The position numbers and the translations under genes are program-made. The notes below the pieces were generated by a model. That model was not told the DNA's origin, did not search any database, and saw nothing but the letters and a program-made list of their open reading frames with translations. DNA of 64,000 bases, from contig BCJX01000013.1 of assembly GCA_001600415.1 (NCBI GenBank), positions 874,116 through 938,115 of the forward strand, in the 5' to 3' direction. Positions 9,110 through 20,475 of this stretch are shown here, piece after piece. Source of the stretch: Pascua guehoae (taxonomy: Eukaryota > Basidiomycota > Tremellomycetes > Trichosporonales > Trichosporonaceae). The stretch's first letter is position 1, and the number at the start of each line of letters is the position of its first letter.

Positions 9110-11985
9110 TCACGTCCCGACACCGCCGCCCAGCACACGCTGCACGCCGCGCCAGAACGCGCGCTCGACCGGCTCGGGGCTGCCCTCGAGCCGCGCCGTG
9201 TGTGCCAGGAAGCGCGCAATGTCCCCCGGTCCCACGCCCTCGCGGTCACGGAGGCGGTGGACTGCGGCGTCAATCTTTTCGCGCTCCAGCCGCACCGCGG
9301 CGGGGAGGGCGTGGCTGGACGCCGGGGTTGGTGGCTCGGTGATGGTGGGCCTGTTTCCATTCCCACTCCCACTTCCATTGCCGTTGCCGTTTCCATTGCC
9401 GTGGCCGTTTCCGTTCCCTCCCCTGTAGCTGACCACGCTTTCCCCGCTCTCGCTGCTTGCACTCGCGCCGCGACTCGGGCCCATGGCGGCCGTGGACCGG
9501 TACCACCACACCCGCAACGCGAGCAGCACTGCGCGCTTTCCGGCCTCGTCGGCTTGCCACGACCCGGTGCGGCGATCGGCGCGCGCGGCCCCCGGTGTGC
9601 CCTCGATGAGGAACGACCAGCCGACCTCGCGCGCGGCCCACGCTGCGTATACTTCGGCGGTGGCGAAGAGGGCCGCGGGGCTCTCCTGGTCGCTGAACGT
9701 GGGTGCGGTCGACGAGGCATTGGCGGGGCGGGCATTGGCGAGGGGCGCAATCATGGCGCGGAAGAGGCTCGCATGCGCAATGGCGGCGAGGACGTCTGCC
9801 TTGTCGCGCGCACGGGCGGGGTGCGGGACGTCTGAGCTGGCGAGGAGCGAGAGGGCCGTCTTGTAGTGCTTGACGGCGGCGGCGGCGAGGGACGAGGCCG
9901 CACGCGCGAGGTCGGCGCTGGGGAGGACAGGCGAGCCCATGTACAGTCCTGAAGAGGAGCGGCGGCGGCGCAAGCTGGGCGACGTTGGCGTTGGGGGGTG
10001 GTCGCTGAGCCAGCTGCTGCGGCGTGGTGACGGGAGGTGTGGGACACTCGAGCCCATGCGTGTCAGGGCGGGGCGCGAGGACGCAATGGGAAAGTCCGAG
10101 GCGCGGCGGACAAACCCGCCGGCACTGGGGTTGAGCGGAGAGAGCGGCGTGCGTGGTGTGAGCGGCGAGAGCGTGGAGAGCGCGGGCAGTGCCATGTTGG
10201 GCGGCGGTAAGGGACGGAGGACGAGGGGTGGTGGTGGCGGAGCGCGTCGTTTACCGCCCACAGGCGGTGGCGCGGGGAAGGCAAACGATGGCGAGAGCTT
10301 TGGCGCCAGATTGACGGCGCCAGTGTCTGCCGATCGCGTCGGGGTGGGGTCGTCGTCTTCGGGCTCCTCTGGGATCGAGGGCGAGTCGCCACTCCCATGG
10401 CTCGTACTGCTAGCAGGCCCACGTAGTTCTAATCCGGGCGTCGACGGTGTGGAGGGTATGGGTGTGGGTCGGCCGGATCGCCACACACACCGAAGGAGGT
10501 TGGCGTATACGACCTTTGTGTCGCCCAGCTGCCGTGCTGCCTCGTACGCCTGCCGGTTGGCGAGTGCGCCCTTGGAGCCCTTGAGTGTGGCTGCGCGGTT
10601 GCGCGTCTCGGTCGCGAGTACAGCCATGTCGCCAATGAGGAGGGCAAAGTCGTCCTCGTCGAGCGGAACGCCGAGGTGGAACATGTGCCGCAGGCGCTCG
10701 CTCGCTGCGCGTCCCGACGCCAGCTGGACACGCGCAATGAGCCCGTCCTCTTGCGGGGGCCGCACACTGGCCGCCGCTGCAAGCGTTGCCATGTTGGCGG
10801 CCTGGTCGAGGGCATGTTCGGCGAGTTCGGTATGCGCATCTGCCGTCTCGGCATCGGTCGCGAGGAGGGCCACTGTCCCCGCCGCATCTGCGAGCGCGAG
10901 GAACATGTCGGCAAGTGCGGGTGACTCTCCCTCAAACGCATCACGCCGCAACATGCGCGCCCGGTCCATCCGCTCGCCCGCGACATCCTCGAGCGCATCC
11001 AGCGCCTCGCACGCAAACCGGCCCACCTCGCCCTCCCATACCTCGGTCGCGTCGTCGGCCTGTGGATCCACTGCCAGCAAAAGCTGCGACAGCCGCGAAC
11101 ACACTGCCGCGAGCACCTCGCGCCCAGTACTGCCGTGGGGTGTGGTCCCGTCGAGACTCCAGAGCAGCTCGCGCGAGTTTCGCAGGTACGAAATCGCCGT
11201 CACTGGCATCGCATTGTTGGAGAGGTGCAAGAGCACGGTCGCACGGCGCAGCGTGGCCCACGCGTTTCCGCGTTTGTAACCCATGGCAGACGCAAAGAGC
11301 ATGTCTGCACGTTCAAGGTGACGGTGTGCCATGTCGCCTATGTGGCCCAGAGTCGCCGACTGGGCTTCGTGCTTGATCCCGGCTGGAATGTTAGCGTTGC
11401 GCGTAGCAGACCAGACTCACCCTCCATGCAGCTCTCAAACGAGTCACAGATGTGCGAGGTGACGGAAGACGAAGACATGGCCGCCACCGGCTGTCGCGCT
11501 TTCGGGGTCACGCTCCGGCTTTTGGTGCTGCTTTTGGGCCGTGGGGGTCCACGGTGGTGGTCGACGCTGAGGCCCAGAGTGGACGCCATGAGGGCCGGCA
11601 GCGACGGGAGCGACGGGCGGCGTGGGACGGGCGTCTGTACGCTGACCATGGGGTACGACTTGCTCGTCAACCTGCTCGCTACGCTTTCGGGGCTGGCGGG
11701 GCGGGCAGAGCTCGACGAGCTCCCCGAGCTGGAAGAGTCGGGCGTGTTGGTATGGGACAATGGAACCGACTGTGGACTGGCTGGGCGCGACGAGGACGGC
11801 GACGACGCTGAAGACTCTGCCTCGCGCTTTGGCCAGTGTGGCGTGCCGAGCGAGAGCGGGGTCATGGACACGGGTAAGATGATGGCGTCTGCGGGGTCCT
11901 TTGGGTCGACCATGACTGGCGTATTTGAGCGGGGGAGGGGTCGTGGAGGATCGGTGAGTGAGTAGTCGATGGTGAACAATGGCAT
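9110..11985 (-). CDS. Large protein of unknown function, helical with low-complexity inserts
   Basis: Exon 1 (11985-11421) and exon 2 (11382-9110) are joined across a 38-nt intron with GTGAGT donor and CCAG acceptor, giving 945 residues. The first 180 residues are Ser/Pro-rich. After the junction (ESCMEAGIKHEAQSATLGH) comes a long Ala/Leu/Arg-rich helical region to about residue 460, resembling TPR-type repeats in character only. A Pro/Ser-rich linker with PPPPP blocks follows, then a second helical block (SSLAAAAVKHYKTALSLLAS). A GNGNGHGNGNGNG stretch near the C-terminus comes from a TTCCATTGCCGT-type DNA repeat. A final basic helical segment ends at a TGA/TAG-bounded frame. I do not recognise a catalytic motif or family. 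The start ATG at 11985 is the first in frame. Its promoter faces ATG5 across 1.6 kb. Confidence 0.75.
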
Positions 11986-13605
11986 GGTGGGCCGGTCGGG
12001 TCGGGGGGTCGGGGTTGCTGATCAGGTGGGAGCAATAATGCGGGCGGGGAGTGGAGATGTCTCACAGCCGCGTGCTCAAATTGTGGTGGTGGTGGTGGTG
12101 GCTGCCTTGTCGGATCGTACAGGAGATCAATAGATCCATGTATCGTAGATCGTCATGTATCGTTCGCGTGATAGGGGCGTGTGGTATGGTGTCGTTGTGA
12201 CTTTTTTTGTGTCCAAACTGTGGTTGAGTGTGTAGTGTAGCTTTGTTCACTCGGCGCCACTGGCTATAGATCGCCTGTCGTCACCAGAATGGCTGGGACG
12301 GAGACCGGAGCAGTCTTGGACGGGGCGGTGGAGCAAGAGGCGACAAGACACGGGTAGCGGTGGTACAACCCCCCAAGCGCGGTTCTGTATCACAAATAGC
12401 GGCTGGCCGATGTCTCAAACCCCCCGCCTGGAGACGCCCGACGTCACCGCGTGCCAACGGGTAAAACGCGTCTGCGTGCGTCGCCACTGGAAATCTGGCA
12501 GGCAGTTGCGGTATGTTTTATTCTTGTCGACAGAGGTGTGAGCCTGACCGACTGCTGGCTGATGCTGATAAGAAGTGGGCCTGACAGCTGACAGCCGTGG
12601 TGTCCGTGTTGCCGAGGCTGCGCGATACGTGGTGGGTGGGTGGATGGGTCAGACGTGAGTGTGAGAAGTCACCACTCATCCTGTCGTTTGTTGAGTGCGG
12701 GGTGGGTATGGCGTCCAGAACGAACGGCCGTCATGGGTGTTGGTGCGCGGTGCTGGGTTGTGGTGTGGATGGTGGCGCAACAATGGGCTGGGTCTACTCC
12801 GAGACATGGGTACCGATAATGTGGATTCCGACCTGGTGCGGGGCAGGCTGGGGTAGAGTACCCAAGAGAGAGCTAGTGCGGTATGCGGCCGAGGCAACAA
12901 GAACCAGAGGCCTAGAGCGCAAGAGCCAGGGAGCGAGCGAGCGAGGTTGGAGGGTCATCATTGATTTGTTTTCCAGCCAGTAAAACCCGCGCCACTGGCT
13001 GGGGCTAGCCACTACTGAAGGTGACCTTACAAGACCGTTTGTGTCCCTGATGCCTGCGTCCCTCATTTCTCTCTCTCCAAATGCCTCTTGAGGTCGAAGG
13101 TCTCGGTGTCGACAGATCTGTTGCCTGGAACAAGATGGCGTCAGTTACAACGCCACCACTGGGCCCCCAAAAGAAACTCGAAAGCTGTCCTCACTTGGTG
13201 TGTCCCCTGTCAACGGTGCTTTGTCAAGAAGCAAGGGCTCATCTGCATATGCGCAGCTGGTCGTTGGAGACGTGGTATGCAAAGAGTCTGGCTACGTCAT
13301 GCATCCTTCAACAACACCTCTGGCTGATACAAAAACTCGGCTCAAACTCAGTCCGAGGCAGCGGCGAAAACAGGCGCGCGAACGAAGAAGTAACCCTGGC
13401 AGAGCAACTGTGTGCCTAACAGCACGAGGCTGATAGGCGTGAATTTGCCACCCACCACACGCCCTGGCCTGCCCCGCGACCCCTGCGCTATGACGCTCAC
13501 ATGCGTCTGCAGACGAGGCTCACCCAAACCCATTCCAACCATCAATCTCTCGTACGCGTCCGTCCACATCTCCACCCCCGCTCGCTCTCGCCCTCGCTCT
13601 GCGCC
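11986..13605. other. Divergent intergenic region
   Basis: This region separates the 945-residue gene (-) and ATG5 (+). It contains a GTG trinucleotide run at about 12082-12102 and otherwise mixed sequence. Open frames on both strands are short and lack coding bias. No RNA gene was recognised. Confidence 0.45.
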
Positions 13606-15345
13606 ATGTCGTCCACAGGCACAGTCCAGTCCTCGACAAACCTCTTCCGCCGGCTCGCGTGGAACGCCAGCGTGCCCCTCGACATCCGCCTCGCCGAGGC
13701 GGACCGCGCGGGCGCCGTCGACCGGTTCTTTGTGGGTGGGCGGTGTCTGTGCGGTGGTCCGAGGACGTGGTCGGTGGAGGTTAGAGGAGATGGTGGTGGT
13801 GGTGGGATGTCGTACAGGTGATGAGGTGGATGACTGGCGGGGAGTGGTGTAACCCGCAACGCCAGAGAGGCCGCGAGCTATCGAAACACGCGCGACCAGC
13901 TCTGGAACCAGCTGACCTGCTTCCCTCATGCCCCGTATCTCTCCGCCAGAGCCCACCGCACACTCGGTGCTTGACAACTAACGCCCAGATCCAAGCGCCA
14001 CGATACACATACCTGGCGCTCCTCCTGCCGACGATCCGGGAGAACCTGGTCGAGCTCGCGCTCGACGAGGACGCGCTCTCGCGCACCGACGAGAGCCAGT
14101 GGTGGTTTGAAGAGGATGTCGGCGAGGGAGCACGGTTTGCGCCCATGGGGGCTTGTAAGTGGTGAGTTGGGGGGGGGGGGGGGGGGCCGGGCTGTGTTGG
14201 GGGGAGGGGGGCGTTGGGACTGGGATAGGGAGTGGTGGGCTGCAATGGTTCTGGGATAGGGCAAGAGTTGCAGTGTGGAGGCTGGGGGGTGAGGGCCGTG
14301 GCGGTGGAAAGGGCGAGTGTTCTTATGTGCTTGAAGGTGGCGGGGCATGGTGCTGTGAGGCGCCCGGAGGATCTTTCAGCTCTGTGGTGGGGACGGAAAC
14401 GCGTTGTTGGTGACTGTGACCGGTTGGGAGGTGACTGTGTGCTGGAACATGGCGCTCTTGAGTACGGGCGGGCGATGTGCGATGCCGCTCTGTCGTGTTC
14501 TGCGTGTAATTGTCTGGCTTCCAGTAACGGCGCGTATCGTGGGCCTGGGGGGAGATTCCACTACCACCTCTGACCGAACTCGTCCGCCTGCATCTGCCAC
14601 GCCCCGATCACCCGCTGACAGCAGGCACTGGCCCATCGACCTGCTCGAGCTGCACTCTGTCATCTCGACGCCTGCGCGGGCTGGGGACGAGACTGCGCCG
14701 TCTTCGCCGCTGCGCCTCATCCTACACCTGTCGGGCAAGGCGCCCGACGACAAGCTGGGCGCGACGGGCGGGCTGGACGCGGTCAAGACGCAGTTTGTCA
14801 ACCAGGTAAAGGAAGCCGACTTTGTGCGGTGGGGCAACACCAAGCGCGTGACGGGTCTGCGGCGCGCCGACCTCGAGGCCGGGTGGGACGGGGTGGCCAG
14901 TGGCGATTTCGACCTGCATGCGCGCATGGCCTCGCGCATCGTGCCCCTCCCCATCCCCATTCCGCCGGGGGGCAATGGCGGTAATGGCGGGTCGGGGTTG
15001 CACTCGCGCCCGCCCTCGACCGAGCCCGGCGCCACGCCCAGCTCCAAGCTCGAGTCTGCGTATTCCGCCCGCTCGCTCCCGATCAAAATCTACCTCCCAG
15101 ACGGCGCACCTGCCATCCAGCACGTCGTGCCCCCGCTTGACGCGGGCAGGCCCACCACCCTCGCCCAGCTCCTCCGCACACATCTCCCCCTCCTCTTTCC
15201 CCACGGCGCGGAGCCCTACGCACTCGCTCAGCCGCTCGCACAGGGCATTGTCCTGCCCCCCGACGCAGAGGTCGCGTGGCTCGCGGCGTGCATGGCGGGT
15301 GCCGATGGGTGGCTCCGCATCGGCATCAGGCTCGTGGGCGAGTAG
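13606..15345 (+). CDS. ATG5: Autophagy protein Atg5
   Basis: Exons 13606-13731, 13989-14161 and 14625-15345 give 339 residues. Exon 1 ends in [17 protein letters not shown] and exon 2 begins [14 protein letters not shown]; exon 2 ends at CKW, completed by [12 protein letters not shown] in exon 3. This is the diagnostic Atg5 order: first ubiquitin-like fold, a helical bundle, then the second ubiquitin-like fold ([11 protein letters not shown] to [12 protein letters not shown]). Lys162 in [13 protein letters not shown] aligns with the lysine that accepts Atg12. Atg12-Atg5 with Atg16 acts as the E3-like factor for Atg8 lipidation on the phagophore. The introns are 257 and 463 nt, far longer than the 35-60 nt usual in this window, and intron 2 starts with a G18 run. 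The first intron also contains an open stretch (CTCTGGAACCAGCTGACC region) that homology does not require. Confidence 0.92.
14169..14186. repeat. Poly-G run inside ATG5 intron 2
   Basis: About 18 consecutive G begin seven bases after the donor site of the 463-nt intron. Such runs recur in other long introns of this window. Confidence 0.9.
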
Positions 15346-15872
15346 GCGCAGAGTAGAGGCGAATGGGCGGGTAGCGCCGGCGTGATGCTGGCGTACTGGT
15401 ACAGGTTAGCAGGCGTGCACGCGAGCGGCACGGGCATGCGTACAACAGCAGCCACACTGCACGGGGCACACGCCACACGCTCCTCTCGCGACGCATGGGT
15501 CCGAGTACGACCCCCTTGCACCGCAGCGGACCCGCCCCGCCACCGACAAGAGTAGAATCAACAACAAGCGCACAGGGCAAGCAGTGTCATGGTGGTCTGC
15601 ATATACATAGATACCTTTGTAACATTTCATATCGTGCAGTCTAATGCCATACCCAGAGCCGTCGCAGGCGTCGAGTCGTGCGTGAGTCATGCCGGAGTCG
15701 TCACAGCCAATGCTGTCGCGGGTATACACCTCGCCCTTCCCCACCCAGAGCTACCAAAGATGTTCTCTAATCGCTGACTCTCCTAAACCAACGCCGCCGT
15801 CCAAACCTCAGCTGGGCCATTGATCTGGACTCCTTAACACAAGGGCGGAATTTCCCCTCCCTCCACCCCTCC
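15346..15872. other. Convergent intergenic region, no gene seen
   Basis: The 527 bp between the stop of ATG5 (+) and the stop of the zinc-cluster regulator (-) hold only short frames. It presumably contains both 3' UTRs. Confidence 0.6.
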
Positions 15873-18800
15873 CTACTGGCCCTCCCCAAACAAGCCCGCC
15901 GGGAGGTCAAACCAATTATGCAAATCGCCCAAGAGGGGCTGCACGGCCCACGCAGGCAGGTGCGAGAGATTGACGTCTGGCGGCGAGACGTACGGTGTCG
16001 CCTCGCCGTTTGCCCCGACGGCAGAGTAGGCGGTGCGGCGGAGGTCGAGGAGGACATGGATGGCGTCCGGGAGGGACGGGTTGGCTTCGGCGTCATAGTT
16101 TGCCGCGAGCCACTTGCGCTTGGCGCGTTCGAGGAGCTTGATGTATTGGTCTGGGCTGTTAGTTGGGGGTGGAGACTGGGGCATACGGAGACTAAACGCA
16201 GACTCACTCGCTACACCCCAGTACGGCGCCTGCTCCTTGAGCGCGCGGACAATGGTGTCAAAGTCGTCGTCTGGCCGGAGGGCATGGGCGAGAAATGAGT
16301 TTACAAAGATTACGCGTGCCGCGACCCATGATGACCAGATAAAGAGCGGCGATGACGCATTCTTCCACCCAATCTCCTGCGCAACGTCGCAGAGCTGCGC
16401 GACGGCCCGGGCGGACGCCGTGCATGTCGACCCGTACGGCTCGATCGGGGTGCCGTTCGAGAGGGCGGGGTAGGCGTAGTAGGCGTTGAGCTTGAGGAGG
16501 GTGGCGTGGTAGATGCCTTGCTGCGGGGGTTAGTCTTGTTCCGGGAGTTGGGGTTGGAAGCGGGGCATCGAGCGGGAAAGACGGCACGGGTCATACAGGG
16601 GAGGGTGGTGTGCCCATTAAGATCTATTGGAGCTCACAATAACAAGAGTCAACGCAGACGGCTCCATATCCGCCAACGGAAGCGACGCAAACCAGCGCTT
16701 TGCAGCCGACGTAATGGTCATGGTCATGTCCTTGCGGTGCTCGACCTCGCGCGAGTCGCTCCCGTCGACGACGCGCGACTGCAGCGTGTGTGATCGGCCC
16801 AGGAGGTCGAGTGCTTCAACGAGGTACGCCATGGGGCTCAGCACGGTGTTGTCCGGTATGCTCTCGCGGTGGAGCACGGGTCGGAAGAGGGGTGTGTTGA
16901 ACCATTCCTGGGGTTAGTCGGGATGGTCACAGTGGGCAAACTGGGTGCAATGAGTGTGGCACCACAGGCGACAGCGGGAAGAGCCACTGGAAGATATGTT
17001 GACGCTAGGTAGGCAACGCGGCCCATGCCAGTGACATGACACATGGGGTCGACAGCGCCATCTCTGAACACACCAGGCTTGCACTCGAACAATGAAGATG
17101 ATGCCAATGGGGGGTCTGGTCGACACAGCGACCGCAGCACACACTGGACAGCCGCGCAAGCATCCCCTCAGGCTAGGTCCACAGTCTGCGCACACAGGAA
17201 GTGACAATACAATGCCATGCCAGGTCGACCGCACAGCAGCGGCAGAACAAGCCACTGGCCAGTGCTGCACACGAGGGCACCAGCAACGGAGCCTGTGCAA
17301 CGCTAGCAACGGGACCACACGGCAGGCCGGTACACCTACCCCAAGCCCCTCGAACGCTCGTCGACATGCACGCAACGAAAACCCACTCACATTCTGCGCC
17401 CAAATCTCCTCCGAGCACGGCAGCCTGCGCTTAATCTCAAAGTCGGGGAGGGCAAAGTCCCAGCCGGTCGAGACACAAGCGTAGCGGTCGAGACAAAAGA
17501 TGAGCCAAAAGAGGCGTCGCCTTGCCTCGTCCTCGTGCCAGTTTGCCGCGGGGGGACAGATACTTGTGCGGCTGAGACTCGACGCGGGCGGGCGGGGTGT
17601 AATGGTGCCCGAGCCTGCGCCCGAGCCTGCTGGATGAGGATGGTCGTCTTCTTGTATGAGGCCGAGGTGGACGGCCGAGCGGGTGAGGAGGGCGAGGATG
17701 CCCCAGCTCGAGGGCCCCTGTTCCGAGCCAATGAGGTCAAGCGCGAGCAGTGCAAGGGCCTGTACAGACGCAATGCTCGTGCTCTCGACGGCGTGGGAGA
17801 GGACGTGGCTCTTGGCCGCCTGCCGGTACTGCTGGCGCGTACTCGCGATGCGCGGGTCGTCGCTCAGACGCAGCGTCACCACCACAATGGCGTACACGGT
17901 AATGTTCCATGGCGGGCCCATGACGATACTCTCGGGCTGCAGGATTGGCGCCCACGGCTGGATGTGCGTAAAATACAGTGCGATGAGGTCGCGCACCACG
18001 TCGTCGGGCGGGAGGACTAGCGGGTCGAGAAATGACGCCGCAGAGCCGGCGCCCGGGGACTGGTTTGTCATGGACGCACTCAGGTCGAGCGTACCGGAGT
18101 GGCCGGAGTGGCCAGACTGCGCCGACGGTAGGTCGGCGGGGGAAAAGGCTGGCGCTGGGAGTGAGGAGCTGCTTGGTCCACTGGGTCCGGGTCCGCCACC
18201 TAGTGTTCCCCCTTCACCGCCGAGGGAGAGCGCCGGTGCAGGCGGGCCGATGCCCAATGGCGTCGAGAATGGGAGCATTGGTGTTTGGCTAGAGGTCTGT
18301 CCGCTCTGCTGCCATCGCGACATTTGTATCAGGCGCGCTTCGTGGTCCATCAGTTGTGCCTCGTAGGCCTGGACGCGCTCCTCGAGTTGTTCTGCCGTCA
18401 GCCACGGCGTTATTGCTCTACCCGACGCTGAGTACGTGAGGCTACCACAGGATGGTGGGGTAAATGGGCCATCCGCGAGCCTACCACAGTGCTGCGAGGC
18501 TGCCAGAGTGCTGTATGGCTTTCATACAGCCGGAGTCTGCCGCGCGACAAGATAATAACGGGTCGGTGAGGCTACCACCCGGCGATGCAGCGAACACTCC
18601 GCAGTGTAACTGCAGTTGTGAGGCAGCCCGAGTCTGCCACACAATGAGGCAGCCAGGGCGTGTGGGGTCACCGCGGAAGGATGCAGTTACCCATGCGACT
18701 CAACTGCCCAGTCGCAGTAAGACCACCACGCTGCGCAGGAGCTACGCAACGACGCACCCACGCACCCAGCACTGCAGCCACCAGCCAAGATCTCACAGCC

Positions 18801-19765
18801 AGCGGCCAGCGGCCTGCAGCCAGCAGCCAGCATCCAGCAGCCTCGCGCCAGCAGCCAGCACCCTACTCCCAACACCACAATTATCACCCAGCCCATCACC
18901 CAGCCCATCACCCAGCCCAGCACCTATCACCTAGCACCCATCACCCAACAACCCGCCCTACGCACCCCCACCTCTGCACCGCACCACACCCGACCCAGCA
19001 CCACACCGCACCGCACCGCATTCAGACTGCCCCCAACACACCGCCTAGAACTCACACCCAGCCCCACCCAACCTCCCACCCAACCCCGCACCCAACCTCG
19101 CACCCAACCCCGCCCCACCCCGCTCACCCCACCCACACGCAAGACGCACCAATACGCTTGGCCATATCCATCCCCGTCCCCGGCCGCAGCCCCGGCTTGA
19201 GTTTGACGGGATACACGCAGTCGTGGGGGTTCCTGCTGTCAGTCATGAGTCACCAGAACTCTGCCGCTGGTACTCTGCCAGTACTCTGCCGCCAGTGCTC
19301 GGCAGCCAGTGCTCGGCAGCCAGCGCTCCGCCTTGACCACTCAGCAGCCAGCAGCCAGCAACCAATAGCCAGCAGCCAGTAGCCAGCACTTAGCCGCCAG
19401 CACTTAGCCGCCAACACTTAGCCGCCAGCACTTAGCCAGCAGCACCCAGCAGCACCCAGCAGCACCCAGCACCCAGCAGCACCCAGCAGCCAGCCAGCAC
19501 CCGGCAGCACCCAACAGCACGCAGCCACCCAGCCAGCACCCAGCAGCACCCATCCTCACCCCCGCCAGGGCTCACTTTGCACAATTATCGCAAGTCGGCT
19601 TTTTGCTATCGCATTCTGCAAGTCAGGTCGTGTCAGAGAGCGTCCCAGCGCCGACAGTGCCGCCGAGGCCGGTGCCCGAGGCGGTGGACGTGAACGTGCA
19701 CAGAGGCAGACGTACTAATCTTGCGCGCGCGGCAGGGCGTACATGTAATCGCCAGCGGGCGGTGT
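15873..19765 (-). CDS. Zn2Cys6 transcription factor with fungal-specific middle domain (5' incomplete)
   Basis: Seven exons were assembled: 19765-19716, 19615-19576, 19232-19150, 18427-17391, 16907-16638, 16520-16208 and 16150-15873. Together they encode about 690 residues ending FGEGQ-TAG. The first three exons build a textbook zinc cluster: CTPCRARKI | KCDSKKPTCDNCAK | NPHDCVYP, that is C-x2-C-x6-C-x6-C-x2-C-x6-C. The linker (LKPGLRPGTGMDMAKRI) and a coiled coil (EQLEERVQAYEAQL) follow. Exon 4 carries the fungal transcription factor domain, including ALALLALDLIGSEQGPSSWG, DEARRRLFWLIFCLDRY and the acidic/basic FALPDFEIKRRLPCSEEIW. The family binds CGG-containing DNA sites in the nucleus; target genes are unknown. 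Introns are 100, 343, 722, 483, 117 and 57 nt, the second and third filled with CAGCACCC-like repeats. The start codon is missing; a candidate first exon is the Gln/Pro/His-rich frame starting ATG at 20638, across the gap. Confidence 0.85.
18428..19149 (-). repeat. Repeat-filled 722-nt intron of the zinc-cluster gene
   Basis: On the plus strand the interval is dominated by CCAGCA, CACCCA and CCCAGCCC-like short units, with a second block of AGGCTACCACAG-like units at its left end. Donor GTGCGT and acceptor GTACTCAG fit the reading frame on both sides. Confidence 0.75.
19233..19575 (-). repeat. Repeat-filled 343-nt intron splitting the zinc cluster
   Basis: On the plus strand the interval is a tandem array of CCAGCACTTAGCCG, AGCAGCACCC and related units. 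The intron separates the fifth from the sixth zinc-binding Cys. Donor is GTGAGC and acceptor GACAGCAG. Confidence 0.8.
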
Positions 19766-19839
19766 CTGTAAGTCAGCGCGACCGGGCGTAGGACGTGGGG
19801 GGGGAGGGGGTATCAACAAATCCACTCGACCGATTGCCG

Positions 19840-20096
19840 ACTGCCGACCGGGGACTGCCGACCGGGGACTGCCGACCAGCGACCAGCGACTGCCGACCAG
19901 CGACCACCGATGGCCGACCACCGACGGCCGACGCTAGACGCGACGCTAGGTGCCTACACTTAACACCAAGCACCAGCGCCCAGCGCCCAGCATCAGGCAT
20001 CAAGCATCAAGCACCCAGAACCCAGCACCAGCACCAGCACCAGCACCAGCACCAGCACCAGCACCAGCACCAGCCGCGCACCCAGCCCAGCACCCA
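19840..20096. repeat. Short tandem repeats next to gap
   Basis: Units of CGACCGGGGACTGC and CCGACCAGCGAC are followed by a CAGCAC hexanucleotide array that runs into the Ns. The block lies upstream of the first visible exon of the zinc-cluster gene and is probably another of its introns. Confidence 0.8.
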
Positions 20097-20380
20097 NNNN
20101 NNNNNNNNNNNNNNNNNNNNNNNNNNNNNNNNNNNNNNNNNNNNNNNNNNNNNNNNNNNNNNNNNNNNNNNNNNNNNNNNNNNNNNNNNNNNNNNNNNNN
20201 NNNNNNNNNNNNNNNNNNNNNNNNNNNNNNNNNNNNNNNNNNNNNNNNNNNNNNNNNNNNNNNNNNNNNNNNNNNNNNNNNNNNNNNNNNNNNNNNNNNN
20301 NNNNNNNNNNNNNNNNNNNNNNNNNNNNNNNNNNNNNNNNNNNNNNNNNNNNNNNNNNNNNNNNNNNNNNNNNNNNNNNN
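20097..20380. other. Assembly gap (284 N)
   Basis: Undetermined bases flanked on the left by CAGCAC repeats and on the right by TTCGGGGTTGGACACGGG-like repeats. The 5' end of the zinc-cluster gene may be inside. Confidence 0.99.
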
Positions 20381-20475
20381 CGACAGGGGGGTTCGACAGG
20401 GGTGTTCGGGGTTGGACACGGGTTCGGGGTTGGACACGGGTTCGGGGTCGACAGGGGTGTTCGGGGGACACGCGT
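20381..20475. repeat. Tandem repeat right of gap
   Basis: Units of about 17-20 nt with core GGGGTTGGACACGGGTTC and GTTCGACAGGGGTGTTC repeat up to about 20470. They continue the repeat-rich block that surrounds the gap. Confidence 0.8.

Noticed and set aside
9870..11279. 469-codon plus-strand open frame
   Set aside because: It is the antisense of the 945-residue gene, whose strand has a clean intron, an ATG start and better codon bias.
16914..17390. C-terminal extension of the zinc-cluster protein read through into unspliced sequence
   Set aside because: A GTGAGT donor at 17390 and the matching exon at 16907 restore the family domain; the read-through is Cys/Arg-rich and unlike the family.
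18500..20096. CRISPR-like or telomere-like array
   Set aside because: The repeats are short, degenerate and lack uniform repeats with unique spacers; the organism is a eukaryote, and no TTAGGG-type array is present.
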